Of a stretch of 64,000 bases of DNA, positions 16,786 through 25,569 are shown piece by piece. The stretch's first letter is position 1. Each line of letters opens with the position of its first letter. The DNA is from Pontibacterium sp049603715 (lineage in GTDB: Bacteria > Pseudomonadota > Gammaproteobacteria > Pseudomonadales > Balneatricaceae), in the NCBI GenBank assembly GCA_049603715.1, contig JBMYSW010000004.1, positions 121,191-185,190 of the forward strand. Direction: 5' to 3'. The notes beneath the pieces are model-generated. The model was not told where the DNA came from. It ran no database searches and worked only from the letters and a program-made list of their open reading frames with translations. The translations under genes were made by a program, and so were the position numbers.

Positions 16786-18597
16786 ATGACTCTAGCTAAA
16801 AATTCCCTGCGCCCTGCCGCGCTAGGCCTTGCGATTGCGGCCGCCTCTACTCAAGCCTTTTCTGACACATCAACTCGCCTCGAAACCGTGATTGTAACGG
16901 CCGACCGTTTTGAACAAAATGTGACCGATACCATTGCTCCAGTAACGGTTATTACCCGTGAAGAGCTTGACGAGCGCAACGTTCAGTCTGTTACTCAAGC
17001 GCTGTCTTTGTTACCCAGTATTGCACTTAAAGCATCAGGCGGCGAAGGCCAACAAACCAGCCTATTTATCCGCGGTAACGCCAACAACCAAATTCTTGTT
17101 TTGGTAGACGGCCAACGCATTAACTCCGCTACCAGTGGTGGCACTGCGCTAAACCTTTTCCCAGTCGAGCTTATCGAACGCATTGAATATGTTCGCGGCC
17201 CAGGCTCAACAATGTACGGTGCCGACGCTATGGGTGGCGTCATTCAAATTATCACGCGCCAGCCAAGCGACGAAGGCGCAGGTCAAGTCACACTCACCGT
17301 GGGCACGCAAAACAGCCAATCGTTGAACGCGAGCTGGGCAAGCGCATTAAGCGAGCGTACGCGCTACAGCATCAGCGGCTCAGTAGAAAGCACCGAAGGC
17401 TTTGACGTATTACAAGACAGCGAGTCTGACGACGACGGCTACCGCAATACCAGCTTGCAAGGCAAACTGTCTCACACGCTAACAGATTCCCTCACTGTTA
17501 ACCTAAACTCTGCGATTTGGGTTGGTCATACGGAGTACGATGCATCTGGAAACAATGAGTCAGCCTTTGATAACTTGGCCCATGGTGTAGATCTAATTCA
17601 CCGTACAGAAACAGCTGAAACTAAAGTTTCGTTAGGCATTAGTCGCGATAAAACAACGAACTTTGGCAACGGAACCACCAAAGAAAACGGCAGCGACTTT
17701 GTAACTGAGAACGAGCACGCTAGCGTAATTAGTCGTTTACAGCTCAACAGCAGCACTCAATTGGCGCTGGGCCTCGACTACGATGGCGATGACGTAAGCG
17801 AAAGTGACACCAACTACGACGTGAAAAATCGCGAGCGTTACGGTGTATTTGCAAAAGGCACCAAGCAACTCGATAACCTAACCACTGAAGCCAGCGTGCG
17901 TCGTGACAGCGATAGTCAGTTTGGTTACAACAATACGTGGAGCTTGGGCGCGTCTTATGCGTTGAGCGAAACCTTGCGCCTGCATGCCTCTCACGGTACA
18001 GCTTTTCGCGCGCCAACCTACAACGAGCTTTACTGGCCAGGCTACGGTAACCCCGACCTTCTGCCAGAGAAGCTACGTACGACCGATGTAAGCCTTTCGG
18101 GTGGCGAGCGTTACCCTTGGACTATTTCAGCCTACTACAGCCAAGCAACTGACCTCATTTCTGGCGGCGCTAACGTAAACGAAGCAACCATTAAAGGCCT
18201 AGAAGCAAGCATTGATTACGACTACGGCAACACCAATCACTCGCTTGTAGTCGACCTAATGTCAGCCGAGCGTGACGACAACGGCAAAGCCCTTGTTTAC
18301 CGTCCAGAAGCCAGCGCGAAGTTGATCTCGGCTTACACCGCTCTAGACTGGAACTTGGGTACTGAGCTAGTGGCTCAAAAGGGTGTGTTTACCAACGCGA
18401 GTAACAGCCACTCTCTGCCTGGTTTCGCCATCGTAAACTTATTCGCTAAAAAAGAGATCGCTGACGACTGGACCCTGTCTGCTCGTGTCGACAACCTTTT
18501 TGACCGCGACTACTACCTTAACTACGATAGCTGGAACGCAAACCTTTACAATGCGACACCGTTTGCGGCAAGCATTAGCCTAAGCCACAGCTTCTAA
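16786..18597 (+). CDS. btuB: TonB-dependent vitamin B12 receptor BtuB
   Basis: A 603-residue outer-membrane receptor. A signal peptide (about residues 1-26) is followed by a TonB box (ETVIVTA), a plug domain with DGQRINS and RGPGSTMYGADAMGGVIQI, and a 22-strand barrel ending in LSHSF with a C-terminal Phe. Length and plug sequence match BtuB, and the cobalamin riboswitch in front confirms the substrate. It moves cobalamin into the periplasm with TonB energy. The periplasmic binding protein gene btuF lies 1.8 kb away on the other strand. Confidence 0.97.
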   Translation: MTLAKNSLRPAALGLAIAAASTQAFSDTSTRLETVIVTADRFEQNVTDTIAPVTVITREELDERNVQSVTQALSLLPSIALKASGGEGQQTSLFIRGNANNQILVLVDGQRINSATSGGTALNLFPVELIERIEYVRGPGSTMYGADAMGGVIQIITRQPSDEGAGQVTLTVGTQNSQSLNASWASALSERTRYSISGSVESTEGFDVLQDSESDDDGYRNTSLQGKLSHTLTDSLTVNLNSAIWVGHTEYDASGNNESAFDNLAHGVDLIHRTETAETKVSLGISRDKTTNFGNGTTKENGSDFVTENEHASVISRLQLNSSTQLALGLDYDGDDVSESDTNYDVKNRERYGVFAKGTKQLDNLTTEASVRRDSDSQFGYNNTWSLGASYALSETLRLHASHGTAFRAPTYNELYWPGYGNPDLLPEKLRTTDVSLSGGERYPWTISAYYSQATDLISGGANVNEATIKGLEASIDYDYGNTNHSLVVDLMSAERDDNGKALVYRPEASAKLISAYTALDWNLGTELVAQKGVFTNASNSHSLPGFAIVNLFAKKEIADDWTLSARVDNLFDRDYYLNYDSWNANLYNATPFAASISLSHSF

Positions 18598-18615
18598 TCT
18601 TTAAGCTTGCTCCAA

Positions 18616-18648
18616 GCATGCAGTCACTGGTGGGCTGCATGCTGTTTA
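18616..18648 (+). terminator. Possible terminator/attenuator after btuB
   Basis: GCATGCAG and CTGCATGC (18616-18623 and 18635-18642) make an 8 bp stem with an 11-base loop, followed by a modest T-rich stretch. It could reduce read-through into the adenosyltransferase gene. Confidence 0.5.
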
Positions 18649-18691
18649 GCTTTCATTTAGCTGTCGCTCCTAGACTCATAAAGGAAAGATA

Positions 18692-19264
18692 ATGGCAGAC
18701 CGACTCACACGTATTTACACCCGCACCGGCGACAAAGGCACCACTGGCCTTGCCAACGGCTCGCGTGTAAAAAAAACGCACCCTCGCATTGAAGCCCTTG
18801 GCACCATCGACGAGTTAAACTCGAGTATTGGTTTGTTGCAGGCTGAGCTCACAGGCCACGATGCCTTTCTAACGCTTTTATCACAAGTGCAACACGACTT
18901 GTTCGACTTAGGTGGCGAAATTGCCGTCGCCAAAGACGATTATATTGTGATGGGCGAGCATCAAACTAAGCGCCTTGAGGCCTCGCTAGATACCCTAAAT
19001 CAAGACTTACCACCACTTAAGGAGTTTATTCTTCCTGCCGGTGGTCGTGCAGGTGCATCTTGCCATTTGGCACGCAGTATTTGTCGCCGAGCAGAACGCC
19101 GAGTGATTGAGCTGGCGGACGCTGAAGAGATTAATCCGCACCTCGTTGCCTATGTAAACCGCTTGTCAGACCTTTTGTTTGTACTCGCGCGCGCTATTAC
19201 CGTCGCGACTGGGCACGACGAGGTGTTTTGGAAAGCATCCGCTCCGAAAGGTACGGGTGAGTAA
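18692..19264 (+). CDS. pduO: Cob(I)alamin adenosyltransferase, PduO type
   Basis: A 190-residue ATP:cob(I)alamin adenosyltransferase of the PduO family. The N-terminal ATP-binding motif TGDKGTTGLANGSRV and the helix RSICRRAERRVIEL with its conserved Arg/Glu are both present. It converts imported corrinoid to coenzyme B12. It follows btuB by about 95 bases and a hairpin, so the riboswitch may control it in part. It makes functional sense here: import, then adenosylation. The symbol is by family; cobO/btuR-type enzymes are unrelated in fold. Confidence 0.95.
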   Translation: MADRLTRIYTRTGDKGTTGLANGSRVKKTHPRIEALGTIDELNSSIGLLQAELTGHDAFLTLLSQVQHDLFDLGGEIAVAKDDYIVMGEHQTKRLEASLDTLNQDLPPLKEFILPAGGRAGASCHLARSICRRAERRVIELADAEEINPHLVAYVNRLSDLLFVLARAITVATGHDEVFWKASAPKGTGE

Positions 19265-19290
19265 GCGCTCAAACCCAGTAACGGCTATTT

Positions 19291-19938
19291 CTACTCCACC
19301 CGCTGATAGCTCGTATCGAGTCGATAGTCCACTAAACTCAGGGTTTGCATCACATAATGCCCATTGGGTAGATCATTGGTTTCGACTTTGCGCAAAACCT
19401 CTGCTTCCTCTAAGCCATAGCCCCGCCAGCGCTCACAAAGACGCTGATGAAGTATGTCCTCACTCACCTCAAGCATGAGTGTGGCATCAAAACACGCAGC
19501 CAACTCACTCCAAGGGGGCTGCGTACTTAACAAGTAGTTACCCTCAACAATTACCACTTCAACCTCTGCGCTAATCACCCTTGCGGCCGCACGCGATATT
19601 TCTAGCGCTCGGTCAAATACAGGCACCGCCACACCCTCTTCACGAGCCTTAATACGCATCAGTAGAGACCTAAGCCCCGCCACATCAAAGGTGTCGGGTG
19701 CACCTTTATAAGCTAAGCGCCCTCGCTCTTTAAGCACACTGTCATCATAGTGAAAGCCGTCCATCGGCAATATCTCAGCTGGAGCACCTTGCACTCTAAA
19801 CGCCGTTTTCAAAAATTCGGCCAAACGCGACTTACCCGAGCCCGGTGCCCCTACCAGCGCAATCATCATTCGTTGGTTTGTTTTATTGCGCAAGAGCGCG
19901 CTTGCGAGTTCATTCACAGCTTGTGGGGGGCGGTTCAT
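19291..19938 (-). CDS. P-loop nucleoside-kinase-like protein (YggC/FrcK family)
   Basis: A 215-residue kinase-like ATPase. The Walker A motif GAPGSGKSR lies near residue 30, and PMDGFHYDDS, characteristic of the PanK/uridine-kinase-like YggC/FrcK group, follows. A Walker-B-like VVIVEGNYLL supports phosphotransfer chemistry. The frame is open to 19959, but the ATG at 19936-19938 has AGGA seven bases upstream, so I start there. It is convergent with the adenosyltransferase gene inside the cobalamin module. The substrate is unknown; a link to cobalamin or nucleotide-loop metabolism is only suggested by position. Confidence 0.82.
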   Translation of the reverse strand: MNRPPQAVNELASALLRNKTNQRMMIALVGAPGSGKSRLAEFLKTAFRVQGAPAEILPMDGFHYDDSVLKERGRLAYKGAPDTFDVAGLRSLLMRIKAREEGVAVPVFDRALEISRAAARVISAEVEVVIVEGNYLLSTQPPWSELAACFDATLMLEVSEDILHQRLCERWRGYGLEEAEVLRKVETNDLPNGHYVMQTLSLVDYRLDTSYQRVE

Positions 19939-20062
19939 AGATTCATCCTGTGGCATCATCCATTCGGGCTTTTTATCCTACTTAACGCTGAGCCTTTGTG
20001 TGTTGCAAGTAGATTCAAGCCAATAAGCAAGGATATACTGAGGGCTCACGAACGGAGGTTTT

Positions 20063-20323
20063 ATGCGCGTTTTATTTTTTTCTCTTGCTCTCTCGCTATT
20101 GTCTTTTAATGCACAGGCCAACTGCGAAGTAGAACACACCTTATGTAACACAAAATGCGAAGTTAGCCACTTCTCAGACAAAGCAGCGAATGCTGGCTGC
20201 CAATCCAAATGCACAGCTAAGCGTGCAGCTTGTGAAACTGCAGAAGCGGCAGACCGAGTTTCTGAAGCCAGCAAAAAAGCATGGGACGGCACCAAGTCCT
20301 TTGTAAAAGGGCTAACCGAATAA
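20063..20323 (+). CDS. Small secreted twin-CX3C protein
   Basis: An 86-residue protein I do not recognise. A clear signal peptide (residues 1-19, ending AQA) is followed by six cysteines, C21, C28, C32, C46, C50 and C57, with symmetrical spacing C-x6-C-x3-C-x13-C-x3-C-x6-C. The twin CX3C motifs in predicted helices suggest a disulfide-stapled helical hairpin, as in small Tim chaperones, though no homology is implied. The C-terminal 25 residues look like an amphipathic helix. A good GGAGG ribosome binding site supports that it is real. It lies between the kinase gene and btuF. Confidence 0.75.
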   Translation: MRVLFFSLALSLLSFNAQANCEVEHTLCNTKCEVSHFSDKAANAGCQSKCTAKRAACETAEAADRVSEASKKAWDGTKSFVKGLTE

Positions 20324-20419
20324 CCCTTATGGGATAAAACCCTATGAAAGTGGCTTTGCCCGAGTGAACGGCAGAGCCTCTTGCTCCTTTCTGAACAAAC
20401 CCCCAACTCCACCGACTCT

Positions 20420-21325
20420 CTAATTCTGCCTAACCCTATCAAGTTGACGGCACATAGCCTCTGCGCCCTCTAGGATACGAGGAGTGGGGCGATGTATCAC
20501 ATCAGCATTTAAGCCGTAGATATGGCCATTTTGAACTGCGGGAATCACCTTCCAAGGCTGCCATCGTGCCGTTGATGACACCAGTTGCGTATCCTCCATC
20601 AAAATCACGTCAGGCGCTGCATTAATCACCGCTTCTTGCGAGATCTGAGGTGCAACGTCTTTTAAATCGGCAAATACGTTTTTGCCACCGCAAAGGTCAA
20701 TGAGTTGACTAACAATTTGCTGATGGTTGGCCGTCATCAAAGGCTTCGACCAAATCTCAAAAAACACCTTTATCGGCGCTTTGGTTCGATATGTTTCAGA
20801 CAAACTCGCAAGGGACCGAGCCAACGCATCGGCTTGCTGATTAGCTAAGGCCTCGTGCCCTGTAATTTGGCCCAGCGCCCGAAGCGAGTCACCAATGCTT
20901 GATAGCGTCTCGGGTGTATCTGTCCAAACCGGAATACCAAACTCAGCCAAGCGCTGCGCATAGGTCATCGCACCGCCAAAGTCCCAGGCAACCACCACAT
21001 CTGGACGCAAAGCAATAATGGCTTCAAGGTTAACCTGATTAGCATCGCCGACCTTAGGGAGCCCTTGGGCTTGCTCTGGAAAATCACTGAAGGACGAAAC
21101 CCCAACGACTTGTGCACCGGCACCGATAGCAAAGAGGTTTTCGGTCATATGAGGCGCGAGGCTGACGACACGTTGGGCGGGTTGCGACAGCCCAAGGGAC
21201 TGACGCAAAGACACAGATGAAGCATCAACAGGCTGCGCCTGTGCAAAAGGCAAGCTAGCGATATATCCTGCGAATAAAGCAGCTTTTAGCAAACGTCGAA
21301 AGGTCACGGGTAGCTCATTAATCAA
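20420..21325 (-). CDS. btuF: Periplasmic cobalamin-binding protein BtuF-like
   Basis: A substrate-binding protein of up to 301 residues from the helical-backbone BtuF/FhuD family. After a signal peptide (about residues 11-30, ending AQA) come RVVSLAPHMTENLFAIGAG, GDANQVNLEAIIALRPDVVVAW and a C-terminal RPTPRILEGAEAMC, all typical of BtuF. It would hand cobalamin to an inner-membrane BtuCD transporter, but no btuC or btuD lies in this window. The start is uncertain: TTG at 21325 or an in-frame GTG at 21307. The neighbouring riboswitch and btuB support cobalamin rather than heme or siderophore. Confidence 0.88.
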   Translation of the reverse strand: MINELPVTFRRLLKAALFAGYIASLPFAQAQPVDASSVSLRQSLGLSQPAQRVVSLAPHMTENLFAIGAGAQVVGVSSFSDFPEQAQGLPKVGDANQVNLEAIIALRPDVVVAWDFGGAMTYAQRLAEFGIPVWTDTPETLSSIGDSLRALGQITGHEALANQQADALARSLASLSETYRTKAPIKVFFEIWSKPLMTANHQQIVSQLIDLCGGKNVFADLKDVAPQISQEAVINAAPDVILMEDTQLVSSTARWQPWKVIPAVQNGHIYGLNADVIHRPTPRILEGAEAMCRQLDRVRQN

Positions 21326-21400
21326 TCGTAATAAATTACCCCGTATGTTACCCGACTAATCTAACAATCACAGCCAGCCTGTTTAGCACATAGCCTTCTA

Positions 21401-21460
21401 GCTGCTGTACTTTAGCTGCCTGTACTTTAGCTGCCTGTACTTTAGCGGCCTGTATATTTA
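21401..21460. repeat. Four tandem copies of a 15-bp unit
   Basis: Four consecutive 15-base units of the form CTGCCTGTACTTTAG run from 21401 to 21460. The central two are identical and the outer two are diverged. They lie in the spacer between btuF and the acuI-like gene, just before the acuI stop. Such short tandem arrays usually vary in copy number between strains. Function unknown. Confidence 0.85.
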
Positions 21461-21467
21461 AGCGAGC

Positions 21468-22442
21468 TTATAGTGAAACCAACACCCGCCCTTTTACCTG
21501 CCCCTGAACGATTTTGGCCGCATACTCTGGCACCTGCTCAAGGGCGATGGTCTCTGACGCGAGCGCAAAGAAAGACTCAGGCAGCAGCTCGGCTAAGCGT
21601 TGCCAAGCTTGGGTACGTCGCTCAAAAGGACAGCTGACTGAATCCACACCCTGCAAGCGCACATTACGTAAAATAAACGGCATGACCGTTGTGGGTAGTT
21701 TAAAGTCCGCAGCCAAACCACAGGCAGCAACCGCGCCTGAATACTCGATTTGGGCCAAGACATTAGCCAATATCTGACCGCCCACAGTATCAACCGCACC
21801 TTTCCATCGCTGCTTTTCTAAAGGGCGCGAAGGCTCACTAACCGCATCTCGACCAATGACTTCATCAGCACCCAGTGCGAGGAGGTAATCGGTTAATTCA
21901 GCACGGCCACTCACCGCCGAAACTTTAAAGCCGAGTTTAGATAACAGCTGAACGGCAACACTTCCAACGCCACCAGCTGCACCGGTAATCACCACCTCAT
22001 CGCCAGTTTTTAACCCCGCATCCTCAAGGGCCATCACACACAGCATGGCAGTTAAGCCCGCCGTGCCCACCGCCATTGTTTGCGACAGCGATAAGTCCTT
22101 GGGTTTAGGCACAAGCCAATCAGCGCTTACACGTGCATATTGAGAAAAACCACCCCAATGATTTTCGCCAACGCCCCACCCAGTCAAAACCACTTCGTCT
22201 CCGGATTGATAACGAGGGTCCGAGCTAGTTTCCACAACACCACAAAAGTCGATACCCGGCACCATCGGAAACTGGCGAATAATTTTGCCTGTTCCTGTCA
22301 CGGCTAAGCCGTCTTTAAAGTTAAGTGAAGAGTAAGCAACGCGAACCAACACCTCACCTTCAGGCAGGTCATCTGTCGTTAAAGCTTTTACTTCGGCCGT
22401 TGTTTGTTTGTCGTGTTGGTTTAGTACCAGGGCGTTAAACAT
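21468..22442 (-). CDS. acuI: Acryloyl-CoA reductase / YhdH-family quinone oxidoreductase
   Basis: A 324-residue medium-chain dehydrogenase without the zinc-binding Cys cluster. It shows the family-typical SSLNFKDGLAVTGTGKI near the N-terminus, MVPGIDFCGVV, and the NADPH motif TGAAGGVGSVAVQLL at about residue 150. YhdH/AcuI enzymes reduce toxic acryloyl-CoA to propionyl-CoA, a step in breakdown of dimethylsulfoniopropionate and of 3-hydroxypropionate. No dmd or ddd gene is beside it, so here it may be a stand-alone detoxifying enzyme. Propionyl-CoA disposal through B12-dependent methylmalonyl-CoA mutase would connect it to the neighbouring B12 genes, but that is inference. Confidence 0.92.
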   Translation of the reverse strand: MFNALVLNQHDKQTTAEVKALTTDDLPEGEVLVRVAYSSLNFKDGLAVTGTGKIIRQFPMVPGIDFCGVVETSSDPRYQSGDEVVLTGWGVGENHWGGFSQYARVSADWLVPKPKDLSLSQTMAVGTAGLTAMLCVMALEDAGLKTGDEVVITGAAGGVGSVAVQLLSKLGFKVSAVSGRAELTDYLLALGADEVIGRDAVSEPSRPLEKQRWKGAVDTVGGQILANVLAQIEYSGAVAACGLAADFKLPTTVMPFILRNVRLQGVDSVSCPFERRTQAWQRLAELLPESFFALASETIALEQVPEYAAKIVQGQVKGRVLVSL

Positions 22443-22761
22443 GCAAACACTCCTAATGAGTTATCTTTTATTTTTATCCGGTCGCAATACGCGAGGCCTC
22501 ACGGGTTATCGCGCACCCTTCCACATTGCATCATTCGTAGACTATTAAAAATCACCACAATGAAATAGCTTCTACCGCAAGCTTACCCCAAGGATATAGG
22601 GGACATTAGTCGTATATCGAGGCAAACGGCGTCAACTTAACAGAACATTCTTCGCTTAAGAGTAGGCTTTAAAAGGCCTTTGCGATATTCTAAGAAGATG
22701 CTCAAAAAGCATGGTTACAAGGTAAAATTTTAGACACGACACGCAGTTATAGGAGCAGCAC
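22443..22761. other. Divergent intergenic region acuI / zapG
   Basis: About 320 bases separate the divergent genes and should hold both promoters. I saw no ORF with a ribosome binding site and no convincing regulatory element beyond a short hairpin (GCT/AGC near 22699). Confidence 0.4.
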
Positions 22762-23298
22762 GTGGAAGAAAGTACAATATGGATTATCGCGGTTGTTGCG
22801 ATGTTGGGCGGCGCACTGATGGGTTACCTGATCGGTCGCAGCGGTAGCGGCAGCCAAAAACAAATGGAACTTGTCGATCAACTTGAAGAAACTAAGCGCG
22901 AGTTTGCTGCCTACAAACAGCAAGTGTCAGATAACTTTGAAGAAACCGCGCACCTTGTGGGCAACTTGACAGAAAGCTACCGCAACGTGCATCAGCACCT
23001 TGCTAAAAGCTCTGCAGCCTTGTGCGAAAATGAGCGCGTCACTGACATTCTGGCGACAGCGATCAATCCAACGATTGAGCACCAAGCAGAAAACGTGGCC
23101 GCACTCGAGCAAAAAGAGCAAGAAACCAAAGCAAACGAAGAGTCACCGGTCGAACAGCCTCGTGATTACGCACCAAAAGGCTCTGACCAAGAAGGCACCT
23201 TGTCAGAAACCTTTGGCCTTAAGGGCGAGCAAAAACCCGAAGAGCCAGTCGTGGCTGACGCTGTTGATACACCAAGCCGTCGTTCAAGCGACGCTTAA
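22762..23298 (+). CDS. zapG: ZapG/YhcB (DUF1043) membrane-anchored division-associated protein
   Basis: A 178-residue protein with one N-terminal membrane helix (residues 6-25, ending MGYLIGRSG), a coiled-coil segment and the family core ETAHLVGNLTESYRNVHQHL, followed by an acidic disordered tail. YhcB/ZapG is needed for envelope integrity and coordinates division with cell-wall and lipopolysaccharide synthesis in E. coli. Translation starts at GTG with an AGGAG site in front. Proximity to a DegS-type protease gene is a frequent gammaproteobacterial arrangement. Confidence 0.9.
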   Translation: MEESTIWIIAVVAMLGGALMGYLIGRSGSGSQKQMELVDQLEETKREFAAYKQQVSDNFEETAHLVGNLTESYRNVHQHLAKSSAALCENERVTDILATAINPTIEHQAENVAALEQKEQETKANEESPVEQPRDYAPKGSDQEGTLSETFGLKGEQKPEEPVVADAVDTPSRRSSDA

Positions 23299-23318
23299 CC
23301 ACTTTGCTTGTTACAAAC

Positions 23319-23346
23319 AGCGCTTACCTTTCGTAAGCGCTTTTTA
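23319..23346 (+). terminator. Rho-independent terminator of zapG
   Basis: AGCGCTTAC and GTAAGCGCT (23319-23327 and 23333-23341) form a perfect 9 bp stem with a 5-base loop, directly followed by TTTTT. Confidence 0.9.
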
Positions 23347-23413
23347 ATACTCTTACACATATGCATGCACAGCTGCATTGCTATTGTGGCAGCCCCACCT
23401 CATTCGCTCATCT

Positions 23414-24175
23414 TTAAGCCGGGTTATCGATATCGATAAACTGGTGCTCAATATCAAACACCTCTGCTAGATGGGTACCCAGCGCCTGAACACCATAGCG
23501 CTCCGTTGCATGGTGGCCTGCTGCAATATAATGCACACCGCCTTCGCGTGCACTATGAGTGGTATGCTCAGAAATTTCACCTGAGATATAAGCATCCACA
23601 CCCGCATCAATCGCGCCTTGAATATAGCCTTGAGCACCGCCAGTACACACTGCAATAGTTTCAATTAAATGCTCACCGGCTTGCACAAGGGTTGGCTTTC
23701 GCCCAAGGGCATCGGCCACCTTATCCGCAAATACTTGCGCGCTCAGCGGTTCACGCAGGCGTCCTCGCACCGCGACATTACCTCGATCTTCAGGTACCAA
23801 AGGGCCCGTTAAATCAATATCCAAGCGCTCGGCTAACTGTGCGTTATTACCGACTTGTTCGTGCGCGTCCAGCGGCAAGTGATAACCCAATAAATTAATA
23901 TCGTGTTGAATTAAGGTGCGAATACGGCGATATTTTGCCCCCACCAATGCGGGCGCTTCTCCTTTCCAAAAGTAACCATGGTGCACCAACACAGCATCAG
24001 CCTTAAGGCTCACAGCTTTATCAAGCAACGCCTGACAAGCAGTAACCCCCGAAACAATCTTCTTAATTTCTTGTCGCCCTTCTACTTGCAGGCCATTTGG
24101 CGCATAATCTCTAAATTGGCTGGTTTTAAGGTAATTATCGAGGTAGGCCAACAGTGTGGCTCGGTCAACAGACAT
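23414..24175 (-). CDS. NIF3-family dinuclear metal-centre protein (YbgI-like)
   Basis: A 253-residue member of the NIF3/YbgI family. The metal-binding segments are visible: VLVHHGYFW near residue 65, GYHLPLDAH, and near the C-terminus SGEISEHTTHSA plus AAGHHATE. The proteins form toroidal hexamers with two metals per subunit; the reaction is not established, with roles suggested in GTP cyclohydrolase-like chemistry. The frame extends to 24244, but the ATG at 24173-24175 has a GGAG site, so the shorter form is used. This also avoids overlap with the divergent protease gene. Confidence 0.92.
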   Translation of the reverse strand: MSVDRATLLAYLDNYLKTSQFRDYAPNGLQVEGRQEIKKIVSGVTACQALLDKAVSLKADAVLVHHGYFWKGEAPALVGAKYRRIRTLIQHDINLLGYHLPLDAHEQVGNNAQLAERLDIDLTGPLVPEDRGNVAVRGRLREPLSAQVFADKVADALGRKPTLVQAGEHLIETIAVCTGGAQGYIQGAIDAGVDAYISGEISEHTTHSAREGGVHYIAAGHHATERYGVQALGTHLAEVFDIEHQFIDIDNPA

Positions 24176-24276
24176 GGATTTAAATCTCCGCCGCTCAGCA
24201 TCTTGTATTGCCAAGCTTTTCAATTTTGTGGTGTTGCTTTGCACGCAACGTTAAATCAATTAACTGGATTGCCTTA

Positions 24277-25431
24277 ATGCGCAAATTTGCTTTTTTGCTC
24301 TGGCCGATTCTGACCGGTATTTTAGCTGCCATTGTTATTCTAAAACAGTTTCCCAACCTTTTTGGGCAGCCCGGCCAGTTAGTTGAGTTTATCGAGACCG
24401 CCACCCCCTTAAAACGCAACAATACCCTTAACGAAGGCCCCGTCTCCTACGCCAGCGCCTTTGATAACGCCGCTCCGGCCGTGGTCAATATTTACAGCCA
24501 CAAGCAAATTACCAATACCCCTAATCCGCTGCACCAAGACCCAATGATGCAGCGTTATTACGACCACCCAAGCGAAAATAATCAGCGCCGTATTCAATCG
24601 AGCCTTGGCTCAGGTGTAATCGTAAGCCCACAAGGTTATATCGCCACCAACCACCATGTTATTGCAAACGCCGATAGCATCATCGTTGCCTTACAAGACG
24701 GTCGCGAGTCAGTCGCTAACCTTGTAGGCACAGACCCAGAAACCGACCTAGCCGTATTACATGTCGAGCTAAATAACTTACCCAGCATTACCTTAGCAAA
24801 CTCAGACACGGTGCAAACAGGCGATGTCGCCTTTGCGATTGGTAACCCTTACGGGGTTGGCCAAGCCATGACCATGGGCATTGTCAGCGCGGTTGGCCGC
24901 AACTCGTTAGGGCTTAACACCTATGAAAACTTTATCCAGACAGACGCTGCTATTAACCCAGGCAACTCTGGTGGTGCTTTGATTAACGCCCGTGGTGAGC
25001 TCATGGGCATCAATACGGCCATCTTTACCAAGTCCGGCAGTTACCAAGGTTTGGGCTTTGCCATTCCCTCAAATATCGTTAAGCAAGTGACCCAAAACAT
25101 GATTCTTTACGGCCGCGTGATTCGTGGCTGGCTGGGCATCGAGGCACAAGAGCTAACCCACAAACTCGCCGAATCCTTTAACGTGCAACAAACCCGTGGG
25201 CTCATTGTGGCCGGTGTATTTAATGGCAGCCCTGCGGCACTGGCTGGAGTACAAGCAGGCGACATTATCAGCCGCATTAACGGCCAAGCCACCTTTGCTC
25301 GTCGCGAAGCCATGGACCAAATTGCCCGCCTAAAGCCCGGCGAGACCGTGGTGCTTGAGCTCTTACGTAATAACGAGCGTATGACACTGTCTATCGAAAT
25401 TACTGAGCGCCCAAAAGGGAACGATAGTTAA
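24277..25431 (+). CDS. algW: DegS/AlgW-type periplasmic serine protease
   Basis: A 384-residue HtrA protease with a single N-terminal membrane anchor (about residues 5-24), a trypsin-like domain and one PDZ domain. The catalytic triad is H127 (NHHVI), D157 (TDLAV) and S231 (GNSGGA). One PDZ plus an anchor distinguishes DegS/AlgW from DegP. The family senses misfolded outer-membrane proteins through the PDZ domain and cuts the anti-sigma factor RseA/MucA, releasing the envelope-stress sigma factor. The frame is open from 24208; I start at the ATG giving MRKFAFLLWP. Confidence 0.94.
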   Translation: MRKFAFLLWPILTGILAAIVILKQFPNLFGQPGQLVEFIETATPLKRNNTLNEGPVSYASAFDNAAPAVVNIYSHKQITNTPNPLHQDPMMQRYYDHPSENNQRRIQSSLGSGVIVSPQGYIATNHHVIANADSIIVALQDGRESVANLVGTDPETDLAVLHVELNNLPSITLANSDTVQTGDVAFAIGNPYGVGQAMTMGIVSAVGRNSLGLNTYENFIQTDAAINPGNSGGALINARGELMGINTAIFTKSGSYQGLGFAIPSNIVKQVTQNMILYGRVIRGWLGIEAQELTHKLAESFNVQQTRGLIVAGVFNGSPAALAGVQAGDIISRINGQATFARREAMDQIARLKPGETVVLELLRNNERMTLSIEITERPKGNDS

Positions 25432-25494
25432 GCGAGTAACTAAACTCCTGCGTTCGCTGGCCTTTATTACCCACTGCCACCCCATAAACATAAA

Positions 25495-25531
25495 AAAGCC
25501 TGCGCAGTTTTACACTGAGCAGGCTTTCTTT
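25495..25531. terminator. Bidirectional terminator between algW and hisD
   Basis: AAAGCCTGC and GCAGGCTTT (25495-25503 and 25519-25527) form a 9 bp stem with a 15-base loop. T-runs on both sides suit termination of both convergent genes. Confidence 0.85.
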
Positions 25532-25569
25532 TAAGTCAGTACTCGCTAACTTAGGCTTAGCGACTCGAC

